DNA from: Nocardiopsis sp. CNR-923 | GTDB lineage: Bacteria; Actinomycetota; Actinomycetes; Streptosporangiales; Streptosporangiaceae | Direction: 5' to 3' | DNA: 64,000 bases | Assembly (NCBI RefSeq): GCF_001942255.1 | Contig: NZ_MKKC01000060.1 | Location: 51,851 to 115,850, forward strand | Part shown: positions 53,236 to 62,611 of the stretch, in pieces | Layout of the letters: each line of letters begins with the position of its first letter | Position numbering within the stretch: position 1 is the first letter of the stretch | Notes under the pieces: model-generated | The model's input: only the letters and a program-made list of their open reading frames with translations | Database searches by the model: none | What the model was told of the DNA's origin: nothing | Made by a program: the position numbers and the translations under genes

Positions 53236-54197
53236 ATGTTGGAGACCTCGGCCCGCCTGCTCGAACTGCTGTCCCTGCTCCAGCTCAAGCGCGACTGGAC
53301 GGGCTCCGAGCTCGCCGACCGGCTCGATGTGAGCACGAGGACCGTGCGCGCCGACATCGGCAGGCTGCGGTCGCTCGGCTATCCCGTGGACGCGCGCCCC
53401 GGCGTCGCGGGCGGGTACCGGCTGGCCGCCGGGACGGCGATGCCCCCTCTGCTGCTCGACGACGACGAGGCCGTCGCCGTCGCGGTCGGACTGGGCGCGG
53501 TCGCGACCCAGGGGCTCGGCGTCGAGGAGACATCGCTCACCGCGCTCGCGAAGCTGGAGCAGGTGCTGCCCTCGCGCCTGCGTCGGCGCGTCGAGGCGGT
53601 ACGCGAGGCGACGAGCGTCGTTCCTGGGGCCAAACCGCCGCTCGATCTCTCGGTTCTCGGCGTGATCGCCGCCGCGATCCGCGGCCACGAACGGCTCCGG
53701 TTCGGATACACCAAGCGCGGGGGCAGCGAAGGGGCCCGCCACGTCGAACCGCAGCGGCTGGTGAGCTGGGGGCCGCTCTGGTACCTGCTCGCGTGGGATC
53801 TCGACCGTGACGACTGGCGGGTCTTCCGCGTCGACCGCATGGTTGCGCACGCACCGACGGGTGCGCGGTTCCAGCCGCGCGTGATCCCGGAGGACCATGT
53901 CGTCGAGTACGTCGTCGGACGCGTCAGCAAGGCGGCCTGGAAGTACCGCGCCCGGGTGCTCGTGCATGCTCCCGCAGCCAAGGTCGCCGCGAAGATCCCC
54001 ATCCCGGTCGCGTCGAGGCGGTCGACGAGTCCACGTGCCGTGTCGAGCTGGGTTCCGACGACCCGGACCGGCTCGCGCTGTGGATGGCGCAGCTCGACGT
54101 CGACGTCGAGGTGATCGACGGAGACGAGCTCGCGGTGGCGTTCGATCGCCTCGCGACGCGGTTCCGCCGTGCGGCGGGTGGCGCATCCACGACGTGA
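53236..54197 (+). CDS. WYL-domain transcriptional regulator (YafY-like), frameshifted near the C-terminus
   Basis: About 320 residues after repair. The N-terminal HTH_11-type helix-turn-helix (ETSARLLELLSLLQLKRDWT, then SELADRLDVSTRTVRADIGRL) is followed by a WYL domain (GHERLRFGYTKRGG, then LVSWGPLWYLLAWDLDRDDWR) and a WCX C-terminal extension. The frame breaks near 54007; one missing base gives GRVEAVDESTCRVELGSDDP and DVDVEVIDGDELAVAFDRL to the stop at 54197. ATG 53236 gives the usual start; ATGs at 53224 and 53227 are alternatives. It probably represses the divergent epoxide hydrolase gene. Confidence 0.82.
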
Positions 54198-54238
54198 ATC
54201 CCGGCCGTCGGATTCACCGGCCTCTCAGGTCAGTACAT

Positions 54239-54868
54239 CTACGACGGCGCTCCGGGCGGGCGCGGAGCGTTCCACCGGTAGCGCAGCGCCAGCACGCGGA
54301 CGGTGAAACACGCCGCCGCGCCCGCGCCCGCGACCCACCCCGCGGCGAACCCGGTCATGCTCATGACCACGACGAACCCCGCGCCCAGCACCGCCGGGAT
54401 GGCGTACAGCCGCGAGTCGGCGCTGAGCACGGTCGGGATCCGGGTCAGCAGGACGTCGCGGAGGGTCCCCCCGCCCACCGCGGTCAGCGCCCCTAGGATC
54501 GTCGCCTGGAGGGGGCCGACCCCCAGCTCCAGCGCCTTGGTCGCCCCGATCACCGCGAACAGGCTCAGCCCGGCCGCGTCGAACAGCAGGATCGGCTTGG
54601 TCAGGTGGTGCAGCCACCAACTGAGGCAGTACGCCACCGTGGCCCCCAGCAGCGCCGTGACCAGGTAGCGCCAGTCCTGGAAGGTCGCCGGGGTGACCCC
54701 CAGCAACACGTCGCGGATGATGCCCCCTCCGATCGCGGTGACCACGCCCAGCGACATCACCCCCACGATGTCCACCCGCGCCCGGCGGATCGCGGTCAGG
54801 GCGCCGTCGAGGGCGAAGGCGAACACCCCGAGCAGGTCGAGGACGAGCAGGAAGGTCTGGGTGGACAT
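54239..54868 (-). CDS. TRIC/UPF0126-family trimeric cation channel
   Basis: A 209-residue membrane protein with about seven helices made of two UPF0126 repeats: DLLGVFAFALDGALTAIRR with GGGIIRDVLLG, and AAGLSLFAVIGATKALE with GGGTLRDVLLTR. The repeated GGG-x-x-RD motif is the family signature; bacterial TRIC homologues conduct K+. ATG 54868 is used although its ribosome-binding site is weak. Divergent from a flavin disulfide reductase gene. Confidence 0.87.
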   Translation of the reverse strand: MSTQTFLLVLDLLGVFAFALDGALTAIRRARVDIVGVMSLGVVTAIGGGIIRDVLLGVTPATFQDWRYLVTALLGATVAYCLSWWLHHLTKPILLFDAAGLSLFAVIGATKALELGVGPLQATILGALTAVGGGTLRDVLLTRIPTVLSADSRLYAIPAVLGAGFVVVMSMTGFAAGWVAGAGAAACFTVRVLALRYRWNAPRPPGAPS

Positions 54869-55051
54869 GCGACCGCGCCGTGACGGCGCCCTTTCCGGGG
54901 TGATGTGGTGCGACAACCCGCAAGTACACCATGCCGGGCCGCTTCGGCGGCCGGAGCGTCCCCGGACCGGTGTGCGTGTCGCCCCTTCCGCCACCGGCCG
55001 AGAGGCGACACGATCGGGTGGACCGACAGACACCGGGCGGAGTTGAGGCAC

Positions 55052-56408
55052 ATGGAGCACGTCGACGTGATCGTCATCGGCATGGGCCCGGGGGGTGAGA
55101 CGGTCGCCTCACGGCTCCTGGACGCGGGCCGCCGCGTCGCCGTGGCCGAGCGCGCCTCATCGGAGGGGAGTGCGCCTACTACGCCTGCATCCCCTCCAAG
55201 GTCCTGCTCCGCCCGCCCGAAGCCCGCCGGGAGGCCGTGGGCGCGGCCGGGCTGGGCACACCCGATCTCGACTGGCCCGCCCTGCGCGAGTACCGCGACA
55301 CGATGATCCGCCACCTGGACGACACCGCGCAGGCCCAGGGTTACCGCGACCGGGACGCCTGGTGCTCCGGGGCGCCGCCCGGGTGACCGGGCGCGACCCG
55401 TGGCGGGTGGCGGTGGGCGAGACCGAGCTGATCGCCGACCACGTCGTCGTGGCCACCGGCTCCGCCGCCGTGCGTCCGCCCGTGGAGGGACTGGACGGGC
55501 TCGACCCCGCACGGGTCTGGACCAACCGCGAGGCCACCACGCTCACCGCCATACCCGACAGCGCCCTGGTGATCGGCGGCGGCGCGGTCGGTGTGGAGCT
55601 CGGCCAGTTCCTCAACCGGATGGGCGCCGACGTGACCCTCGTCCAGCGCGGCCCTCGCCTGCTGGCCCGTGAGGACCCGCGCCTGTGCGCGCTGCTCGGG
55701 CGACGGTTCGCCGCCGACGGTGTCGACGTGCGGGTGGGGACCCAGGTGGTCTCGACGGCCCACGACGGCCCCGGGGTGCTCTCGACCCTCGACGACGGCG
55801 CGCGCGTGCGCACCGACGTGGTCCTCCTGGCCTCCGGGCGACGCCCGTGCGCCGACGGCCTCGGACTGCAGGATTGGGGCGTGGCCCTGGAGGGCGCCGC
55901 GCTCCCCGTGGACGAGTGGTGCCGGGCCGCGCCGGGCCTGTGGGGCGTCGGGGACGTCACGGGCCGGGCGATGTTCACCCACGTGGCCAAGTACCAGGGA
56001 CGCGTGGTCGCCGACAACATCCTGGGCCTGGGTCGGATCGCCGACTACACGGCCGTGCCCCGCGTGGTCTTCTCCGACCCCGAGGTCGCCGCCGTCGGCC
56101 TCACCGAGCGGCAGGCACGCGACCGGGGCATCGACGTGGTCGCCGCCGAGGTCGACGTGCCCGCGGTCCTGGCCCGCCCGTGGACCTACACCACCGACCC
56201 CGAGGGCACGCTCGGCCTGGTCGCCGACCGCGACCTCGGTGTGCTGGTGGGGGCGTGGGCCTTCGGCCCCCTGGTGTCGGAGTGGATCCACACGGCGGCA
56301 CTGGCGATCCGGACCCGGGTGCCGATCCGGGTGCTGCTCGACTCGATCCCGCAGTTCCCCACGTTCAACGAGGCCTATCTCGTCGCCCTGGAGGAACTGG
56401 GGGTCTGA
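55052..56408 (+). CDS. Pyridine nucleotide-disulfide oxidoreductase (mycothione/lipoamide reductase-like), frameshifted twice
   Basis: About 452 residues after repair. The FAD motif is VIVIGMGPGGETVASRLL. Repairing one missing base near 55160 gives the redox-active disulfide loop LIGGECAYYACIPSKVLLRP. A second missing base near 55358 gives ALVLRGAARVTGRDPWRV. The NAD motif ALVIGGGAVGVELGQFLNRM and the C-terminal dimerisation domain (TVVFSDPEVAAVGLTE-like) are intact. Both active-site Cys are present, so it should transfer electrons from NAD(P)H to a disulfide. Mycothione, dihydrolipoamide or mercuric reductase cannot be separated by eye. Two breaks in one gene fit the window-wide indel pattern. 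Confidence 0.82.
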
Positions 56409-56611
56409 CCGGTGGCGCGGCGCGGGGCGCCGGTGGACACCGCCAGGTCCGCCCGCGCGCTCGCCCAGCTCCCGGCGGGGTCGCCCATGCCCGACCGTGA
56501 CGTCGCGGTCGGCCTCCCGGCCCGGTCGGGCGGGGCCGCCAGCAGGGCGTTCCAGCAGGCGGGAACGGCATGGGCGGCAGGAGCCGGATCCCGTCGCGCG
56601 GTCCCGCGGCG

Positions 56612-57697
56612 TCAGGCGGCGTCGCTGCGACCGCCGCGCCGTCCCAGCCGGGTGAACACCTCGTGCAGCGCGTGGTCGGTGTCGGACACACCCGCGTGCA
56701 GGGCCGCCAGCCAGGCTGCCCCTCCCGCGGTGCATCCGGCCATGGCGATCTGCGTCCCCGAGGCCCCCAGCGCCAGCTTGCGGGTGAGCGCGGCGCGCAC
56801 CGGCTCCGAGTGCGTGAGCACCCCGCCGGACAGCACCACCGGAGTCCGTTCCCCTGGCGTGCGCACCTGGTGCACCGTGTGCGCCAGGTGCCCGGCGGCG
56901 GCCTCGACGATCACGTGTGCGGCCGGGTCGCCCGCGGTGTGCGCCTGGCTGACCAGCGGAGCCAGCGTCGCCAGCGCGATCGGCGGGCCCTCGGTCAGCG
57001 TGCGGGCGAAGTTGCGGGCGTGCTCCTCGGGCCGGTGTTCGTCCCCGCCCGCCGGACGCTGACCGGGGATGACCCGCTTGGCCACCGTGCGCGCCAGCGG
57101 ACTGAGCTCCCCGCCCCGGGACAGTTGCCGCGCGGTCTCCTTGGCTGCCTGGTGCCCGATCCAGAACGCCGACCCGTCGTCGCCGATCAGCCACCCCATC
57201 CCGTCGGCCGACCGGCTGCGCAGCCGACCCTCGATCCGCGTCGCGATCGCCCCGGTGCCGGCGATGAGCACCGTTCCGTCCGGCAGCGGTGTGCCCGAGG
57301 CGAAGGCCACCTCGTCGTCCCCGGTGAACTCCGCCGTGCCGGGCGGCAGACCCGCCTCGGCCAGGGCCTCCTCCATCCGGGCGCGCACGTCCGGGTCACG
57401 CAGCGCCGACACGCCGGCCAGTCCGATCACCGTCGCCACGACCTCCTGGCGGGCCCAGCGCTCGGCCCGGTCCAGCGCACCCTCGACCGCCTCGGTCAGC
57501 TGCGCGGCTGCGCGGATCACGCCGTGGGCGTTGGGGTTGGCCCCGCCCGCCCACGACTCGCCCAACCGTTCGCCGGACAGGGTGGTCACGAGCGCGCGCG
57601 TGGTCGTGCCGCCCGCGTCCACTCCCACCACGAGACGCGCGGGACCTCCGCGCGCGGACCGGTTTCGCTGTCGCTCGGGCGCAGAAGGAGGAGTCAC
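56612..57697 (-). CDS. N-acetylglucosamine kinase-like BadF/BadG/BcrA/BcrD ATPase
   Basis: A 361-residue ASKHA-fold sugar kinase. The phosphate-1 motif is VVGVDAGGTTTRALVTTLSG, the second phosphate motif is VLIAGTGAIATRIEGR, and the adenosine motif is VVLSGGVLTHSEPVRAAL. DGMGWLIGDDGSAFWIGHQA is typical of the bacterial GlcNAc kinase branch. It would phosphorylate GlcNAc or a related amino sugar from cell-wall recycling. GTG 57697 follows GAAGGAGGA. The gene is 119 bp from, and divergent to, the Eis-like gene. Confidence 0.85.
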   Translation of the reverse strand: MTPPSAPERQRNRSARGGPARLVVGVDAGGTTTRALVTTLSGERLGESWAGGANPNAHGVIRAAAQLTEAVEGALDRAERWARQEVVATVIGLAGVSALRDPDVRARMEEALAEAGLPPGTAEFTGDDEVAFASGTPLPDGTVLIAGTGAIATRIEGRLRSRSADGMGWLIGDDGSAFWIGHQAAKETARQLSRGGELSPLARTVAKRVIPGQRPAGGDEHRPEEHARNFARTLTEGPPIALATLAPLVSQAHTAGDPAAHVIVEAAAGHLAHTVHQVRTPGERTPVVLSGGVLTHSEPVRAALTRKLALGASGTQIAMAGCTAGGAAWLAALHAGVSDTDHALHEVFTRLGRRGGRSDAA

Positions 57698-57816
57698 ACC
57701 GTAGAGGTGCCCCTTCGTCGAGTCGACTACTCCTCCCCGGTCCGCGGCTCCCCGGTGCCGCGACCGGAGGAAAAACGGGTGGCGGGGTCAGGGGCGCTCC
57801 TGATAGGCAGACTGCC

Positions 57817-59097
57817 ATGACGCACGAAACCGAACCCGGCCAGAGCCGGACCCCCGCCGCGGAGTGGACGGTCCGCGGCAGCGACCGTGACGAGTTTCCC
57901 GAGGTGGTCCGCGTGGTGGGGGAGGCGCTCCTGGCGCCGGACACGGTGGAGGAGCGGCTTGAGTCCGTCAGCCCGCTCATCGACGCCCACGGGTACGACC
58001 GCATCCTGGTGGCGACGGACGCCGACGAGGTCGTCGGGTCCGTCAACGCCTTCCCGTTCGAGATGACCATGCCCGGCGGGCCGAGGCCGGTGGCGGGCGT
58101 CACCGGGGTGGGCGTGTGGCCCACCCACCGCAGGAAGGGGGTGCTGAGCGCGCTCATGCGCCGTCAGCTCCGCGACCTGCGCGCCCGGGGGGAGAGTCTG
58201 GCGGCGCTCTGGGCCTCGGAGGGCGGCATCTACGGCCGGTTCGGGTACGGGGCCGCCTCGACGGAGTCCGCGCTGACCGTCGCCCAGCCCCACTCCGCGC
58301 TCATCCCGGACGCTCCCCGCGACCCCGCGCTCACCCTGAGACTGCTCTCCCCGGAGCAGGCGCGTGACCAGGTCGCCGAGGTGTTCCGGAGGGAGGTCCC
58401 CGCCAGGATCGGCCGGTTCCAGCGCCAGCGCGTCTGGTGGGACCGCGTGTTCGCGGACACCCCGAACGTGCGCGGCGACCGCAGCTTCCTGAAGGTGGCC
58501 CTGGTCAGCGACGTCCGAGGTCCGGTGGGGTACGCCCTGTACCGCACGCGCAGAGTGCTGGACCGCACGGGCTGGCAGAGCGAGCTGCGCGTCCAGGAGC
58601 TGGTCGCGGGCACGCCCGCCGCGCGCGTGGCCCTGTACGACCACGTGTTCAACCGGGACCTGGTCGCCAGTGTCGTCGTGGAGAACACCGCGGTCGACGA
58701 TCCGCTGTGGAACCTGCTGGCCGACCGGCAGCGGATCACCGCGGTGTCGATCACCGCCCTGTGGATGCGGCTGGTGGACGTGCCCGCAGCCCTGGCCGAG
58801 CGCTCCTACGCGGCGTCGGTCGAGACCGTGGTCGAGATCGCCGACCGGTACGCGCCGTGGAACGCCGGACGGTGGCGGATCAAGGCCGACGAGGACGGCG
58901 CAGGGGTAGAGCTCACCGACGACGCCCCCGACCTGTCCCTGGACGTGTCCCATCTCGGGGCGGCCTTCCTGGGGCAGCACACGCTGGCCGCCCGGGTGGC
59001 GGCCGGGGTGGTCACCGAGCACGCGCCCGGTGCGGCGGCCCGGCTGGACGCGGCCCTGCGGGTGGCCCACGCGCCCGTGTGCGGCCTGATCTTCTAG
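57817..59097 (+). CDS. eis: Eis-family (multi-acetylating) N-acetyltransferase
   Basis: A 426-residue three-domain protein: N-terminal GNAT with VTGVGVWPTHRRKGVLSALMRR, a second GNAT-like domain with LFVEELVA-type LRVQELVAGTPAARVALYDH, and a C-terminal SCP2-like domain. The family-typical ASEGGIYGRFGYGAAS segment carries the tyrosine, and the chain ends in GLIF. In mycobacterial Eis the C-terminal carboxylate of Phe is the general base, so the terminal Phe here fits an active enzyme. Eis enzymes acetylate several amines of aminoglycosides and other substrates; the physiological substrate here is unknown. Confidence 0.88.
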   Translation: MTHETEPGQSRTPAAEWTVRGSDRDEFPEVVRVVGEALLAPDTVEERLESVSPLIDAHGYDRILVATDADEVVGSVNAFPFEMTMPGGPRPVAGVTGVGVWPTHRRKGVLSALMRRQLRDLRARGESLAALWASEGGIYGRFGYGAASTESALTVAQPHSALIPDAPRDPALTLRLLSPEQARDQVAEVFRREVPARIGRFQRQRVWWDRVFADTPNVRGDRSFLKVALVSDVRGPVGYALYRTRRVLDRTGWQSELRVQELVAGTPAARVALYDHVFNRDLVASVVVENTAVDDPLWNLLADRQRITAVSITALWMRLVDVPAALAERSYAASVETVVEIADRYAPWNAGRWRIKADEDGAGVELTDDAPDLSLDVSHLGAAFLGQHTLAARVAAGVVTEHAPGAAARLDAALRVAHAPVCGLIF

Positions 59098-59396
59098 GCG
59101 GTTGAGGCGACTGCGGACGCTCCTTGGCTCGCGGGCGGCGGAACCACGTCCGGCGCGCCCGGCTGACGGCCCGGTCGGGGTGGCGGGTGCCGTCCGCGCG
59201 GGCCGCGCGTGGTGTGGAGTCGACGCGTCCAGGGTAGGGCTCCACCGTCAGACACAACGCTGAGCCGCCAAACGGACACGCAGGGCGATGTTCGGTGCGG
59301 TGGGCTCCGGCCCGGCCCGCTCGGGCCGCGGGCCGGGACCATCGTCCGAGCCGTGGGGAGCGGGGGTCAGCGACGGGCGCAGGGGAGTTCGAAGAC
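59098..59396. other. Intergenic region
   Basis: About 300 bp between the Eis-like and DUF1918 genes. No gene or strong terminator recognised. A TAGGGCTCCACC-type stretch near 59234 might be part of a promoter but is not convincing. Confidence 0.35.
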
Positions 59397-59591
59397 ATGC
59401 ACGCGACTGTGGGAGACCGGGTCCGGATCAGGGGCCGGGTCGTCGGGATGCGGGAACACGTCGGCGAGATCCTGGAGGTGCGTGGAGCGCGGGGGGAGCC
59501 GCCGTACCGCGTGCGGTTCGACGACGGGCACGAAGCCCTGATCTTCCCGGGCCCCGACTGCGTCATCGAGCAGCGCGGCCCGGTGGACTGA
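59397..59591 (+). CDS. DUF1918 protein
   Basis: A 64-residue SH3-like small protein (MHATVGDRVRIRGRVVGM, then EILEVRGARGEPPYRVRFDD, GHEALIFPGPDC) with the sequence hallmarks of DUF1918, an actinobacterial family of unknown function. ATG 59397 follows GGGGAG and gives the usual family start. The gene is alone, convergent with the aminotransferase gene. Confidence 0.85.
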   Translation: MHATVGDRVRIRGRVVGMREHVGEILEVRGARGEPPYRVRFDDGHEALIFPGPDCVIEQRGPVD

Positions 59592-59653
59592 TCCCGCGCC
59601 TGCGACGGCCCAGGGCGTGCCCGGCCCCCGGGCGCGCCCAGCGGCGCCGGTTC

Positions 59654-60709
59654 CTACGTCAGCGCCTTGACCAGGCGATCGACATCGTCCTCGTCGTTGT
59701 ACAGGTGGAAGGACGCCCGCATCCGGCCGGCGCGCGCGGAGGTGGCGATCCCCGCCCGCGCCGCGCGTCGGGCCGCCTCCTCCGACACCTCCAGGGACAC
59801 GATCGCCGACCCGGCCGGTTCCAGGTCCATCGCAGTCCGCAGCCGGTTCGCCAGCGCGGTGTCGTGCTCGCGGATGGTCTGCACCCCGACCTCCTCGATC
59901 AGCTCCAGCGCCGGGAGCAGCCCGTACCAGGCGGGCCACACCGGTGCGAGGTCCAGGCGGCGCGGTGCGTCGGACAGCCGCAGCGGCCCTCCGTACAGCG
60001 AGCTCCACGGGTCGGTGCCCGCGAACCAGTTCGGCGCGAGCGGCCGGAGCGCGGCGAGTGCCTCGGACGTGCCGGTCAGGAACGCGGCGCCGCGCGGCCC
60101 GAGCGCCCACTTGTAGGTGCTGCACACGGTGAGGTCGACGCGGTCGGCGGGCACGGGGAGCCAGCCGAACGACTGGGTCGTGTCCAGCATCAGCCGCGCG
60201 CCGTTGTCGGCGCACGCCGTGATCAGGTCCTGCACCGGGGCGATCGCTCCGGTGGCCGACTGGACCGCGGCCACGGCCACCAACGACGTGTTCGGGCCGA
60301 CCTCGTCGGGCAGGCGGTCCAAGGGGACCTCGCGCACGCGGAGCCCGTCGGCCTCCCGGGACATGAACGGGAAGACCACGGAGGTGAACTCGTTCCGCGC
60401 GACCAGGACCTCCGAGCCGGCGGGCAGGCTCGCGGCGATCGTCCCGGTGAACTGGGACACGTGCGTGCCCACGGCGATCCGCTCGGCGGGGACGCCGACC
60501 AGACGGGCGTAGGCGGAGCGGGCGGACGCGACGACGTCGTCCGAGTCCGAGGGCTGGAAGCGGCCCGCGCTCGCGTCGTGGATGTACCGTTCCAGGGCCT
60601 GCCGCGCCAGCAGGGGTGGGAGCCCGTGTGTGGCGGTGTTGAGGTAGGTCACCTCGGGGGAGAACTGCTGTCGCGCGGCGTGCAGGCGGGCACGGCTGAT
60701 GTCGTCCAT
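59654..60709 (-). CDS. Class V aminotransferase / cysteine desulfurase-like PLP enzyme
   Basis: A 351-residue fold-type I PLP enzyme. Cofactor residues are visible: Asp and Gln in MLDTTQSFGWLPV and the Schiff-base Lys in CSTYKWALGPRGAAFL. The N-terminal VTYLNTATHGLPP is the usual substrate loop, as in SufS/isopenicillin N epimerase-like proteins. No conserved desulfurase Cys loop is obvious, so an aminotransferase or epimerase role is likelier. ATG 60709 has only GAGG very close upstream. It lies 66 bp downstream of the marR gene in the same direction and might be co-transcribed. Confidence 0.83.
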   Translation of the reverse strand: MDDISRARLHAARQQFSPEVTYLNTATHGLPPLLARQALERYIHDASAGRFQPSDSDDVVASARSAYARLVGVPAERIAVGTHVSQFTGTIAASLPAGSEVLVARNEFTSVVFPFMSREADGLRVREVPLDRLPDEVGPNTSLVAVAAVQSATGAIAPVQDLITACADNGARLMLDTTQSFGWLPVPADRVDLTVCSTYKWALGPRGAAFLTGTSEALAALRPLAPNWFAGTDPWSSLYGGPLRLSDAPRRLDLAPVWPAWYGLLPALELIEEVGVQTIREHDTALANRLRTAMDLEPAGSAIVSLEVSEEAARRAARAGIATSARAGRMRASFHLYNDEDDVDRLVKALT

Positions 60710-60775
60710 GCCTCGATGCAAACAGTCGCGGAGGGGCGGCTCAAGGGCCAATCCGGGCCGAAGTGGTGTTCCCGG

Positions 60776-61315
60776 TCAGCTGCGGAACTTGGCCCGTGCG
60801 GTGGTGGAGCCGGCCATGAGCTTGTTGAGCAGGCGGACCAGTTCGCGGCGTTCGTCGGGTTCGAGGGCCTCGGCCCAGGCGCTCTCGCGTCGGTTGTGGG
60901 CGCGGAAGCCGCCGAGGATCGCGCCGTAGCCCGCCTCGGTGAGGCTGAGCTGGAGGGCGCGGCGGTCGTGTTCGGCGCGTTCGCGCACGATCAGCCCGTC
61001 GCGTTCGAGGGTGTTGAGCAGGGCCGAGAGTGCGGCACGGCTCATGCCGGAGATCTCGGCGGTGGTCTTGGCCTCCATCGGTCCGGCCAGCCAGAGTGCG
61101 AAGATCACTCGGAAGCCCGGCCAGGTCAGCCCCCTGGGGCGGTGGACGGAGGACTCCAGATCGTAGACGACCATGCTCGTCGCCCGGTTCAGGGTCAGGA
61201 CCATGCGCATCGCCTCGGCGTCGACGGAGGGCAGCTCTCGTTCCGCCTTGCGCACCGCGTAGTCGACGAAGGACCAGAAGGTGAGATCGCTGGGGGGAGC
61301 GGTGTTATGGGTCAC
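60776..61315 (-). CDS. MarR-family transcriptional regulator
   Basis: A 179-residue winged-helix protein: AKTTAEISGMSRAALSALLN is the recognition region, then TLERDGLIVRERAEHDRRAL, the classic MarR wing. GTG 61315 gives MTHNTAPPSD. It is divergent from the MBL-fold hydrolase and FAD monooxygenase genes, and a MarR-type dyad lies between. MarR proteins at such loci usually repress until an aromatic acid binds. Confidence 0.9.
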   Translation of the reverse strand: MTHNTAPPSDLTFWSFVDYAVRKAERELPSVDAEAMRMVLTLNRATSMVVYDLESSVHRPRGLTWPGFRVIFALWLAGPMEAKTTAEISGMSRAALSALLNTLERDGLIVRERAEHDRRALQLSLTEAGYGAILGGFRAHNRRESAWAEALEPDERRELVRLLNKLMAGSTTARAKFRS

Positions 61316-61520
61316 TCGACCAGCCTAGTGCCTGGCTTCGGGCGCGGAGCGGCCGAAGCGTGCCCGTCACGCGCGTGGCGCGTGGGACGCACGGCGGATC
61401 GGGAACCGTGGTGGGCGGCCCGCCCGGGGCGAGGTGGGTGCGCTCGTGATGTGATCCGTATCACCGAATGGTGAGTGGTGGCCCCCCTGGCCGTGTGGCG
61501 TGGGGCACGTTATGGTCAGA

Positions 61521-61540
61521 ATCATCAAAGGTTTGATCAT
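61521..61540. promoter_or_regulatory. MarR-type operator in the divergent promoter
   Basis: ATCATCAAA-GG-TTTGATCAT is a near-perfect dyad (8 of 9 arm positions pair) in an AT-rich patch, 48 bp before the hydrolase start. It fits the 16-20 bp AT-rich palindromes bound by MarR proteins. Confidence 0.65.
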
Positions 61541-61587
61541 TTGGGCGGCCGACCGCCGTCCGTGAGCGAGTGAGGGGTCCATCGACC

Positions 61588-62547
61588 ATGGCCAAGCCGT
61601 TCGCCTCGTCCGCCGACACCGACGCCAAACAGCAGACACTGGAGGTCCTGGACGACGGCGTCTACGCGCTCACCGCCGAGGGCGACCCCAACGTGGGCGC
61701 GATCGAGGGCGAGGACTTCGTCGTCGCGTTCGAGGCCCTGGCCACCCCCGCCGCCGCCCGGGACTGGCTCGCCCTCCTGCGCGAGCACACCGACAAACCG
61801 GTCCGCTACCTCGTGCTCTCCCACTACCACGCCGTCCGCGTCCTGGGCGCCAGCGCCTTCGACGCCGACGTCATCCTCACCCACGAGAAGACGCACGAGC
61901 TCATCCGCGAGCGCGGTGAGCAGGACTGGGCCAGCGAGTTCGGCCGCATGCCCCGCCTGGCCAAGGACCCCGACTCCGTGCCCGGCCTGACCTGGCCCAC
62001 CCAGACCTTCGCCGACCGCACCACCATCGACCTGGGCGGCGACCGGGGCGAACTGGTCCTGGAGCACTTCGGGCGCGGCCACACCGAGGGGGACATCGTC
62101 GCCTGGCTGCCCAGGCGAGGGATCCTCTTCGCCGGCGACCTCGTCGAGGCCGAGGCCGCCCTGTACACGGGCGACGCCTTCCACCACGACTGGGCCGGCC
62201 CCACCCTGGACCGCGTCGCCGCCCTGGAGGCCGAGGTCCTCATCGGCGGACGCGGGGCCGTCACGCGCGGCCGCGCCGCCGTCGACGCCGCCATCGCCCA
62301 GACCCGCGGCTTCCTCACCACGATGATCCGCGAGGTCGGCGCCGTCCACGGGCGCGGCGGCACGCTCAAGGAGGCGTTCCAGGCCGCCCACACCGCCCTG
62401 GAGGGAGCCTACGGCCACTGGCCCATCTTCGAGCACTGCCTGCCCTTCGACGTCTCCCGCCTGTGGGACGAGTTCTCCGGCATCGAGCGCCCCGTCATCT
62501 GGACCGCCGAGCGCGACCGCGAGGTTTGGGCCCAGCTCCAGGACTGA
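61588..62547 (+). CDS. MBL-fold metallo-hydrolase with atypical metal motif
   Basis: A 319-residue protein with metallo-beta-lactamase fold signals: YLVLSHYHAVRVLGAS at the metal loop, FGRGHTEGDIVAWLP (third-motif His), and FAGDLVEAE (bridging Asp). The canonical HxHxDH is HYHAVR, so the Asp and last His are replaced by Val and Arg, which should leave one metal site incomplete. I believe an actinobacterial subfamily near aromatic oxygenases shares this. It heads an operon with an FAD monooxygenase, 65 bp downstream. ATG 61588 is used; GTG 61570 is an alternative. Hydrolysis of a ring-cleavage or CoA/lactone intermediate is a guess. Confidence 0.8.
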   Translation: MAKPFASSADTDAKQQTLEVLDDGVYALTAEGDPNVGAIEGEDFVVAFEALATPAAARDWLALLREHTDKPVRYLVLSHYHAVRVLGASAFDADVILTHEKTHELIRERGEQDWASEFGRMPRLAKDPDSVPGLTWPTQTFADRTTIDLGGDRGELVLEHFGRGHTEGDIVAWLPRRGILFAGDLVEAEAALYTGDAFHHDWAGPTLDRVAALEAEVLIGGRGAVTRGRAAVDAAIAQTRGFLTTMIREVGAVHGRGGTLKEAFQAAHTALEGAYGHWPIFEHCLPFDVSRLWDEFSGIERPVIWTAERDREVWAQLQD

Positions 62548-62611
62548 CACCGAGGCCGACCCCCTGACCAGCGCGCCCCGCACGGGCGTCCCACGCCGAA
62601 CGGAGCCCACC

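Noticed and set aside
53173..54186. The upstream extension of the epoxide hydrolase frame to a 718-residue protein
   Set aside because: The extension overlaps the divergent WYL regulator antisense and is Arg-rich; the EHN-domain start at 53172 matches the family.
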